Assembly (NCBI GenBank): GCA_021792485.1 | Contig: JAJYUO010000011.1 | Span: 5,239 to 15,366 of the forward strand | Reading direction: 5' to 3' | From: Thermoplasmata archaeon | GTDB taxonomy: Archaea > Thermoplasmatota > Thermoplasmata > Lutacidiplasmatales > UBA184 | Length of the DNA stretch: 10,128 nt | Part shown: positions 1 through 4,912 of the stretch, one piece after another | How the letters are laid out: each line of letters starts with the position of its first letter | Position numbering within the stretch: the stretch's first letter is position 1 | Program-made: the position numbers and the translations under genes | The notes under the pieces: generated by a model | Seen by the model: the letters and a program-made list of their open reading frames with translations, nothing else | Told to the model about the DNA's origin: nothing | Database searches by the model: none

Positions 1-42
1 TTCCCCCCCGCACCGCCCACCCCCCCGACGCCGCCCACCTAA
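1..42 (+). CDS. possible C-terminal tail of an upstream gene (partial)
   Basis: The frame that starts at base 1 reads FPPAPPTPPTPPT and then TAA at 40-42. A Pro/Thr-rich tail of this kind is common at the end of surface or linker-bearing proteins, but thirteen residues cannot identify a family. A second frame, from base 2, stays open to a TGA at 149-151 and would overlap the next gene's ATG as ATGA. It encodes an Arg/Pro-rich stretch that looks like an out-of-frame reading. Neither choice is secure. Confidence 0.25.
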   Translation, partial: FPPAPPTPPTPPT

Positions 43-147
43 GGCGACCCCGGCGGGAATCGATCGGACTTTAACGAGGTCCAACCGCCCGCCCCGTCAG
101 CTGGACGCATCGATATCAACCGCCCGGTCCCCTCCAGGACCCGGAAC

Positions 148-669
148 ATGACCGCATCGACACCCCCATCGGCGGCCCCAGCGGCCGCCCCAACGAACGC
201 AGCCAGCCTTTCGGCGAACGCAAGCGGATCGATGGCGAGCACCGCGAATGCGAGCGGGCCTGCTCCGACGACCGCAACCGGTACCTCGGCCGGGTCGATA
301 TCGGCGAGTGCGAGCGGCACCTTGGGCAATTCCGCCTCGCCGCCGTCCTCGACCGGCGCCCCACCCCCGCCCGCGAGTCCTGCCTCCCTGAGTGCGGGCG
401 CGAGCGCCGGAGCTGGCGCTTCGGCCGTGGCAGGAGCGAGCGTCTCCGCAACGGTGGCCCCGATGAGCATGGTCGCCCCGATCTTGGCCGCGGTCAGCGC
501 GATCGCGGCCGGAGCGGCGGTCGCGGCAACGGTCGGGATCGGGCCGCTCACCGCGAGCATCCAGGCCGCGCTGGCCGCGGTGCCGACGTGGATTCACACG
601 GGCAGCCTGATCCAGTTCCTGCAGGGACCCGTGCAGCTCGGCGGTGGTGGCAACATCACGATCCCCTAA
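148..669 (+). CDS. Ala/Ser/Thr/Pro-rich low-complexity protein, function unknown
   Basis: The 173-residue product matches no family I recognise. Residues 1-105 are almost wholly Ala, Ser, Thr, Gly and Pro, with degenerate repeats (ANASG at 23-27 and 33-37, SASG at 54-57). Residues about 107-132 form a hydrophobic Ala/Val/Ile-rich stretch that could be a membrane segment. The tail is more ordinary sequence (PTWIHTGSLIQFLQ) and ends GGGGNITIP. Asn-X-Ser/Thr sequons occur at N24, N34 and N169, as expected for an archaeal surface glycoprotein if it is exported, but there is no N-terminal signal peptide. ATG 148 is the only ATG/GTG/TTG start in frame after the TAA at 40-42, and no Shine-Dalgarno match precedes it. 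The opposite strand is also open over 39-560 and shares the same third codon positions, so GC3 cannot settle the strand. I prefer + because of the non-repetitive C-terminus and the co-oriented neighbours. Confidence 0.5.
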   Translation: MTASTPPSAAPAAAPTNAASLSANASGSMASTANASGPAPTTATGTSAGSISASASGTLGNSASPPSSTGAPPPPASPASLSAGASAGAGASAVAGASVSATVAPMSMVAPILAAVSAIAAGAAVAATVGIGPLTASIQAALAAVPTWIHTGSLIQFLQGPVQLGGGGNITIP

Positions 670-693
670 GGGGCCGTCGAGCCGAGAGCCCCT
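663..693 (+). promoter_or_regulatory. overlapping, mutually exclusive hairpins around a stop codon
   Basis: CCCCT (663-667) and AGGGG (669-673) are perfect inverted repeats around the TAA stop at 667-669; as RNA this gives a CCCC-TAA-GGGG hairpin. The same AGGGG, extended to AGGGGC (669-674), also pairs perfectly with GCCCCT (688-693), five bases before the ATG at 698. Only one of the two can form at a time. A terminating ribosome would cover the first, so the arrangement could couple translation of the two genes or act as a weak attenuator. The pairing is seen in the sequence; the role is inferred, and chance is possible in GC-rich DNA. Confidence 0.3.
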
Positions 694-697
694 CTGC

Positions 698-931
698 ATG
701 AGCTCAACCCAAGGGAAGCCGCTGCCGAAGGCAGCGGCTCGCCCTCGCCCCCGGTGGCCGCTCTCGCTCTCGATCGCGATCCTCGTGGGAGGGGCAGTGC
801 TCGTCGTGCTCGAGACTCCGACTCTGCTGTTCTTTGCCGGCCTCGCCCTCGCCGGTGTGGGAATCTACGGAATCACCCGACGCTCGCGCCCGGGCCGGAT
901 CCAACGGTCGTCGGCCCCCGGCGTACCATAA
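698..931 (+). CDS. small two-helix membrane protein, function unknown
   Basis: This is a 77-residue product with a basic N-terminus (KPLPKAAARPRPRW) and two hydrophobic segments: about residues 23-39 (SLSIAILVGGAVLVVLE) and 43-58 (LLFFAGLALAGVGIYG). A short Arg-rich tail (ITRRSRPGR) follows. The positive-inside pattern suggests that both ends face the cytoplasm. I do not recognise a family. ATG 698 puts the basic stretch and helix right at the start. A GTG at 644 in the same frame would overlap the upstream gene by 26 bases and add a non-hydrophobic leader, so I reject it. The gene lies 28 bases after the upstream stop and 25 bases before msrB, so it may be co-transcribed with one or both. 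Confidence 0.6.
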   Translation: MSSTQGKPLPKAAARPRPRWPLSLSIAILVGGAVLVVLETPTLLFFAGLALAGVGIYGITRRSRPGRIQRSSAPGVP

Positions 932-933
932 GC
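924..933 (+). promoter_or_regulatory. weak TATA-like element before msrB
   Basis: TACCATAAGC is the only AT-leaning stretch in this GC-rich junction. Its centre lies about 29 bases before the msrB ATG at 957, roughly where an archaeal TATA box sits for a leaderless or near-leaderless transcript. No Shine-Dalgarno match precedes ATG 957, which fits leaderless translation. It overlaps the stop codon of the upstream gene (929-931). The match is weak and msrB may instead be read from upstream. Confidence 0.22.
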
Positions 934-956
934 GTGCCTGCGTCCCTCGTAGGGCG

Positions 957-1337
957 ATGGCAGCCGATGCGAAGGGCGCGTACCGCAAGCTGACCCGCGC
1001 TGAGGAGGCGGTGATCGTGCGCCGGGGCACCGAGCCACCGTTCTCGGGAGAGTACGAGCATCACTCCGCGCCCGGCACCTACGTCTGCAAGCGATGCGGC
1101 GCGCGGCTGTACCGCTCGGCCGACAAGTTCGACGCGCACTGCGGCTGGCCCAGCTTCGACGACGAGATTCCCAGCGCGGTGCGTCGCCTTTTGGACCCGG
1201 ACGGGGAACGGGTCGAGATCCGGTGCGCTCGCTGCGATGGGCACCTGGGCCATGTATTCCTCGGGGAAGGGTTTACGCCGAAGAACACCCGACACTGCGT
1301 GAACTCGATCTCGCTGCTTTTCGAACCCGCGCCCTGA
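957..1337 (+). CDS. msrB: peptide-methionine (R)-S-oxide reductase MsrB
   Basis: MsrB reduces the R-epimer of methionine sulfoxide in oxidised proteins back to methionine, using thioredoxin-type reductant in the cytoplasm. The 126-residue product is the usual length for a stand-alone MsrB domain and contains all the landmarks. Two CxxC pairs (C44/C47 in VCKRCG, C90/C93 in RCARCDGHLGHVF) bind structural zinc. HCGWPSF is at 61-67 and the catalytic selenol-position cysteine is C114 in RHCVNSISL. C62, just before GWPSF, is a candidate resolving cysteine, as in other MsrB proteins with a cysteine there. I start at ATG 957 (MAADAKGAYRKLTRAE), which gives the standard family N-terminus. The frame is open further upstream, but that part is Arg/Pro-rich and overlaps the preceding gene. 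A hairpin with a pyrimidine tract follows the stop closely. No msrA partner is in the window. Confidence 0.96.
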   Translation: MAADAKGAYRKLTRAEEAVIVRRGTEPPFSGEYEHHSAPGTYVCKRCGARLYRSADKFDAHCGWPSFDDEIPSAVRRLLDPDGERVEIRCARCDGHLGHVFLGEGFTPKNTRHCVNSISLLFEPAP

Positions 1338-1342
1338 GCCGC

Positions 1343-1377
1343 CCCATCGCGCGCGCCGATGGGACTCTCTCCCTCCC
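1343..1377 (+). terminator. terminator-like hairpin after msrB
   Basis: CCCATCG (1343-1349) and CGATGGG (1357-1363) form a perfect 7-bp stem with a 7-base CG-repeat loop, starting five bases after the msrB stop. It is followed by a pyrimidine-rich run (ACTCTCTCCCTCCC, 1364-1377). Archaeal termination relies mainly on U-rich tracts, so a C/U run is a weaker signal than a pure U run. The position directly after the gene supports a role in ending or stabilising the msrB transcript. Confidence 0.5.
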
Positions 1378-1460
1378 GAGCACACGTATTCCAACCCGAG
1401 GATGGCGATGCGGGACGAGGAGTATTCCCTCCGGCCCGCTCATGGAGAGCCGGTCGAAGC

Positions 1461-1474
1461 GGCCCGAACGGGCC
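1461..1474 (+). repeat. short inverted repeat in the msrB-membrane protein gap
   Basis: GGCCCG, two bases, then CGGGCC form a perfect inverted repeat 57 bases before the ATG at 1531. As RNA it would be a 5-bp stem with a four-base GAAC loop in the 5' leader of the next gene. The rest of the 193-base gap (1338-1530) holds the terminator-like hairpin near msrB and no convincing TATA box. The role is unknown and it could be chance. Confidence 0.25.
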
Positions 1475-1530
1475 GGCGTGCCGAAGAACGCATCGAGTCG
1501 AACCGGTCGTAACGGGTGCGGAAGAAGAAC

Positions 1531-1929
1531 ATGGAAGGACCCAAACGACTTCCGTTGGGCGTCGCGGTACTGGCCGTCCTCATCGGCATCTTTGGGATCG
1601 CGGTCTTGGTGGGGGGACTCTTCGTGATCGGCACCACCCTGTTCCACGTCGCGATGTCCGGCTCCGCGGCCGCGTTCGGCTCCGGATTCCTCTCCGGGCT
1701 GATCCCGCTCATCATCGGTGCGGTCACTCTCGCGGTGGCGTTCGGGCTCTGGGATCAGGAGCTCTGGGCCTTCGTGCTCGCGCTCATGGCGGAGGGAGTG
1801 GCGGTGATCTGGTTCGTAGGGCTCCCGCTCTATCACGGCGAGGGAATCACGTCGATCGAGAACGTGCCGGCGATCGTTTCGGCCGTGCTGTTCGTCTACC
1901 TGCTCGCGGTCCACGACGCCTTCTACTGA
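1531..1929 (+). CDS. four-helix integral membrane protein, function unknown
   Basis: This 132-residue product has four hydrophobic segments at about residues 10-37, 53-74, 79-99 and 112-128. Almost no soluble sequence remains apart from a short basic N-terminus (MEGPKRLP) and a loop around 100-111 (LYHGEGITSIEN). The stretch FGLWDQELWAFVLALMAEGV is like the 'GLW...WA' segment in several small uncharacterised archaeal and bacterial membrane protein families, but I cannot assign one. ATG 1531 is chosen because helix 1 begins directly after it. A GTG at 1516 would add five residues (MRKKN) and cannot be excluded. There is only a weak purine-rich stretch upstream (GGAAGAAG). It converges with the ABC permease on the other strand. 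Confidence 0.7.
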   Translation: MEGPKRLPLGVAVLAVLIGIFGIAVLVGGLFVIGTTLFHVAMSGSAAAFGSGFLSGLIPLIIGAVTLAVAFGLWDQELWAFVLALMAEGVAVIWFVGLPLYHGEGITSIENVPAIVSAVLFVYLLAVHDAFY

Positions 1930-1981
1930 GCGGACCCCGGGAGAGGAGTTCTCACGCGATTCGGGCGAGCGCGGCGGCCCT

Positions 1982-1993
1982 GCGGGGATCCGC
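1982..1993. terminator. weak hairpin between convergent genes
   Basis: GCGG, GGAT, CCGC gives a 4-bp stem in the 72-base gap between the convergent stops at 1929 (+) and 2002 (-). No T-rich tract follows on either strand. It could mark the end of both transcripts, but the stem is short and the evidence is thin. Confidence 0.2.
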
Positions 1994-2001
1994 TGGTTTG
2001 C

Positions 2002-2775
2002 CTACTGGATAGGACCTAGGTCCATCGTCCGGAAGCCCCAGATCGCCGCACCGAAGCCTACGGCGGCCAACGTGCCCAGCACTCCGATCCCGATGAGATC
2101 GGCCGCGCAGAACCGGCCGTTGAACGCGTCCCGGATGGTGTTCGCGGCGTAGGTGAGCGGGTTGAAGTAGAAGATCGTCGCGAGCACCTTCGGCGTGGTC
2201 GACGTGATCGGGTAGTAGACCGTCGAGAGGAATATGACAAAGAGCTGCAGGAACGACTGGATCGTGAAGTAGGCGTTCGCAGATCGCAACCGAGTGCCGA
2301 GCGTGATCAACAGGCCGGCGAAGAAGATGCTGCCGAGCCCTACGGTCAGAAGGACCGTGAGAACCCCGACGGCCGAGAGGGCGGAAACACCGATGAACGG
2401 TAGGCCCACCAGCATCATGATCCCGACGCCGACCAGCGAGAACAGAAGCGTCGTCAGGACAAGACCTCCGAGGTACTCGGCCCGCAGGAACGGCCCGGAG
2501 AAGATCTGCTCGGTCATGCTCCAACGTCGGTCCAACCAGAACAGGTTTCCCGACACGACCCCGCCGGTGATCATCTGGAACGCTACCATCCCCGGGACGA
2601 GGAACGCCGTGTAGGACAACCCGTCCGTCAGGGCGCTGGCGACGATCCCGCTGAACATCGTCCCCAGGACGGCGATCGTGATCGCCGGCTGGCCGAACCG
2701 GATGACGATCGTGAGCGGATCGAGATTTGACGCGAAGTTCCGGACGACGAGCCGAAGGACCGGTGGCAGGCTCAC
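2002..2775 (-). CDS. ABC-2 type transporter permease
   Basis: This is the membrane half of an ABC-2 exporter of the DrrB/NodJ type, partner of the ATPase directly upstream. The 257-residue product has about six hydrophobic segments (roughly residues 30-48, 56-76, 103-126, 130-158, 170-187 and 228-247). The family hallmark FNPLTYAANTIRD is at 204-216. Such permeases form the membrane channel that exports lipids, polysaccharides, drugs or other hydrophobic compounds; the substrate is unknown here. The start is GTG 2775-2773 (MSLPPVLRLVVRNF). It overlaps the ATPase stop by four bases (GTGA), which points to translational coupling and one operon. The frame is open further upstream, but that stretch reads as Arg/Gly-rich antisense to the ATPase's end. 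It ends at TAG, converging with the + strand membrane protein. Confidence 0.92.
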   Translation of the reverse strand: MSLPPVLRLVVRNFASNLDPLTIVIRFGQPAITIAVLGTMFSGIVASALTDGLSYTAFLVPGMVAFQMITGGVVSGNLFWLDRRWSMTEQIFSGPFLRAEYLGGLVLTTLLFSLVGVGIMMLVGLPFIGVSALSAVGVLTVLLTVGLGSIFFAGLLITLGTRLRSANAYFTIQSFLQLFVIFLSTVYYPITSTTPKVLATIFYFNPLTYAANTIRDAFNGRFCAADLIGIGVLGTLAAVGFGAAIWGFRTMDLGPIQ

Positions 2776-3821
2776 GGGAGACCGCCGCCCGACACTCGCG
2801 TCAGAACACCGGCGGCCGAGGTCGGTCCTCCGGGTTCCGGGGCCTCCCCTTCCTCGGTTTCTCCAATCATTCCCAGGAACGCGCCTTCGAGCGTTGCCTC
2901 CTCGATGGCCATCCGTTCGATCTCGAGAGCGTGGGCCTGCGCCCAGTGGCTGGCCCATGGCAGGAGCTCCTCCGCGCGCTCCGCTCGGAACGAAACCTGC
3001 CCGGGCAGTGGGTCGGAGCCGGGTTCCGGAGCGAGCAGCACGGCACCGTGCTGGCCGATGGCCGAGGCGAACTCGGCGCGGAGATTCGAGGTTAGCGGCG
3101 TGGAGAAGATGATCGTGACCTCGCGCGCTCCGCCGTGCTGGTGTTTGAGCTCGTCGGCGGTCGAGAGCGCGAGAAGCTTTCCCTTGTGAACTACCGCGAT
3201 CCGGTCGCAGAGCATGTCGGCCTCATGCATGATGTGAGTGGTGAACACGATCGAGAGCCCTCCCTTCGCGCGCCGTCTCAGGTAGGCAAGAATGCGTCGT
3301 CGCGAAATCGCGTCGAGCCCGACGGTCGGCTCGTCCAGGAAGAGGATCTCCATGTCGTGCATCAGCTCGCGGGCGACTTGGAACCGTCTCCGCTCGCCGC
3401 CCGAGAGGGCCCACGGCTTTCGCCGACGAGCGTGCTCGAGCTCGAAAAGTTCAATCATCTCCTCAGCCCGCGTCTTGGCGATCTCCCGAGGAACTCCCCA
3501 GAGGAAGGCGTACAGCGACAGGTTCTTCTCCACGGTAACGAAGTCGAGCGACTCGGACTGTAGCACCACACCAAGGCGCGCGCGGAGCGCTCGTCCGGCC
3601 GCCCGAATGTCCTGCCCGAGGACGATTGCGGTGCCTTCGCTCGGCGGAAGGAGCGTGGTGAGAAGCCGGACGGTGGTGGTCTTGCCCGCGCCGTTGCGTC
3701 CGAGCAGGCCGAGGATCTCGCCTCGGTGCAGGCTCAGCGAGAGATGGCGGATCGCGAAGCGCCCGGCCGCGTAGGCGTAGCCGAGATCGCGGGTTTCTAT
3801 CACGACATCGTTGCTCGTCAT
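2772..3821 (-). CDS. ABC transporter ATPase of the ABC-2/DrrA type
   Basis: This cytoplasmic subunit powers the adjacent ABC-2 permease by ATP hydrolysis. Counting from ATG 3821 (349 residues), it has Walker A GRNGAGKT at 41-48, Q-loop Q88, signature LSGGE at 139-143, Walker B EILFLDEP at 158-165 with catalytic E164, D-loop GLD at 168-170 and H-loop H196. It is a complete, active-looking nucleotide-binding domain. Residues 230-318 form the C-terminal domain usual in DrrA-like ATPases, and the end is Gly/Pro/Glu-rich. ATG 3821 is preferred over an in-frame GTG at 3875, because that GTG touches the best TATA-like box (CTTAATC, 3882-3876) and the added residues are not family-like. A GTG directly before the ATG is also possible. 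It overlaps the permease start by four bases and is transcribed divergently from the hydrolase-MFS operon. Confidence 0.93.
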   Translation of the reverse strand: MTSNDVVIETRDLGYAYAAGRFAIRHLSLSLHRGEILGLLGRNGAGKTTTVRLLTTLLPPSEGTAIVLGQDIRAAGRALRARLGVVLQSESLDFVTVEKNLSLYAFLWGVPREIAKTRAEEMIELFELEHARRRKPWALSGGERRRFQVARELMHDMEILFLDEPTVGLDAISRRRILAYLRRRAKGGLSIVFTTHIMHEADMLCDRIAVVHKGKLLALSTADELKHQHGGAREVTIIFSTPLTSNLRAEFASAIGQHGAVLLAPEPGSDPLPGQVSFRAERAEELLPWASHWAQAHALEIERMAIEEATLEGAFLGMIGETEEGEAPEPGGPTSAAGVLTRVSGGGLP

Positions 3822-3875
3822 CACGTACGGCCGGCGGAGCCCGTGCCGGACTACGGTCTCTCGAAGAGGATGCAC

Positions 3876-3892
3876 GATTAAGGCTAGCTAGC
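3876..3892 (-). promoter_or_regulatory. candidate promoter of the ABC exporter with a palindromic operator
   Basis: Read on the - strand, the perfect palindrome GCTAGCTAGC (3892-3883) is followed immediately by the TATA-like CTTAATC (3882-3876). Transcription would then start near 3853, leaving a leader of roughly 30 bases before ATG 3821. The palindrome occupies the position of the TFB recognition element, where a bound regulator would block initiation. The sequences are seen; the promoter and operator roles are inferred from archaeal promoter layout. Confidence 0.4.
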
Positions 3893-3952
3893 GATGCGGC
3901 CCGCGGCCCGGACCTATCCCGATCGAGGTGGGCGAGGTCGAAGTGGGATTGA

Positions 3953-3975
3953 TTTAGTGACTAAACCTTTTATTT
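3953..3975 (+). promoter_or_regulatory. promoter of the hydrolase-MFS operon with a palindromic operator
   Basis: TTTTATTT (3968-3975) is the clearest TATA-like box in the window, and a transcript would start near 3992-3998. Directly upstream lies the perfect inverted repeat TTTAGT-G-ACTAAA (3953-3965), only two bases from the box and overlapping the TFB-recognition position. This is a typical place for an archaeal repressor or activator site. Together with the GCTAGCTAGC site some 60 bases away it frames the divergent region 3822-4053, which is otherwise GC-rich with nothing else recognised besides the leader ORF. Confidence 0.5.
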
Positions 3976-4009
3976 CGACTCGAACTCCATCGCGAAGGTG
4001 ATAGCTACG

Positions 4010-4057
4010 ATGGGTCTCCGCACCGTGGGTGATGGCCCTTCGCCGTTCCTGCCATGA
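4010..4057 (+). CDS. candidate 15-codon leader ORF coupled to the hydrolase
   Basis: ATG 4010 opens a 15-codon frame, MGLRTVGDGPSPFLP, ending TGA 4055-4057. A Shine-Dalgarno match, AGGTGAT (3996-4002), lies seven bases before its ATG and fits the archaeal 16S 3' end (ATCACCTCC). The stop overlaps the hydrolase ATG as ATGA (4054-4057), and the hydrolase start has no Shine-Dalgarno match of its own. The simplest reading is that ribosomes load at the leader and re-initiate on the hydrolase. The peptide ends in Pro before the stop, a slow termination context in some known leader peptides. With so short an ORF, chance remains possible. Confidence 0.4.
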   Translation: MGLRTVGDGPSPFLP

Positions 4058-4884
4058 CGCTCTCCGAACGAACCGTCCAGGTGCAGTGTCCGAGCCGTTC
4101 GATCGACTGTTATCTCGCGCTCCCGGCCGATGGGCATGGCAAGCGCCCGGCCGTCGTGGTGATCCATGAAATCTTCGGCACGGACGAGCACATCCGTGAC
4201 GTGGCGCGACGGTTCGCGAACCTCGGGTACGTCGCTGCCGCGCCCAACCTCTTCACCGGTGAAATCGGGAAGGTGCTCACACCCGAGAATATCGGCTACG
4301 CGATGCAGGCGTTCTCCAAGGCTCCGCCCGACCTCCGCCGAGACCCGTCTCTGTTCGCGTCGTTCGCCGAGTCGCAGCCCCCCGAGCGGAGGCCCATCCT
4401 TCAGGCGTTCGGGACGGTCACGAGCCCGGCCGCCCAGAGCGGGTTCGCCCTCGACCTCCGGGCGGTGACCCAGTACTTGCGCACCCTGCCCGAGGTCGAT
4501 CCGGCGCGCATCGGTTCGGTGGGCTTTTGCTTCGGCGGGGCGATGAGCGCTCGGTTGGCGACCGTGGATCCGGATCTCCGGGCCGCCGTCATCTTTTACG
4601 GGCAGAACCCTCCGATGGAAGACGTCCCGCGCATCCGCGCATCGGTTCTCGGGCTCTACGGAAGCGAGGATCCCGGCATCACGTCGACCGTGCCGGCCCT
4701 CGATGATGCGATGAAGAAGGCGGGCAAGAGCTTCGCCTATCATGTCTATCCGGGCGCGAAGCACGCGTTTTTTAACGACACTCGCCCCAACTACCACGAA
4801 GCGAGCGCGAAGGACGCTTGGACCCGGGTGCTCCAATTCTTCGCGACATCGCTCGGCGGGCCCTCCGCCTCGAACCGACCCTGA
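4054..4884 (+). CDS. dienelactone hydrolase family protein (carboxymethylenebutenolidase-like)
   Basis: This is a cytoplasmic alpha/beta-hydrolase of the dienelactone hydrolase family, which opens lactones or cleaves esters with a cysteine nucleophile. In the 276-residue product the full set of active-site residues is visible: E39 in VIHEIFG (the Glu that activates the Cys), nucleophile C159 in GFCFGG, D206 in GSEDPG and H237 in KHAFFND. An extra segment at about residues 65-130 makes it longer than the classical ~235-residue enzyme; this is common in the wider family and may shape the substrate pocket. The true substrate cannot be inferred, since no other chlorocatechol-pathway genes are present. 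ATG 4054 is fixed by an in-frame TGA at 4030-4032. The start overlaps a leader ORF as ATGA, and the MFS exporter follows after 28 bases, probably in the same operon. Confidence 0.93.
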   Translation: MTLSERTVQVQCPSRSIDCYLALPADGHGKRPAVVVIHEIFGTDEHIRDVARRFANLGYVAAAPNLFTGEIGKVLTPENIGYAMQAFSKAPPDLRRDPSLFASFAESQPPERRPILQAFGTVTSPAAQSGFALDLRAVTQYLRTLPEVDPARIGSVGFCFGGAMSARLATVDPDLRAAVIFYGQNPPMEDVPRIRASVLGLYGSEDPGITSTVPALDDAMKKAGKSFAYHVYPGAKHAFFNDTRPNYHEASAKDAWTRVLQFFATSLGGPSASNRP

Positions 4885-4912
4885 CCCGTTCCTCGGAATC
4901 TAGGATCCGGCC

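Noticed and set aside
3822..3875. GTG 3875 as the start of the ABC ATPase (18 extra residues)
   Set aside because: It touches the best TATA-like box for this gene, and the extra residues (HPLRETVVRHGLRR and so on) are not part of the ABC fold. ATG 3821 fits the family start.
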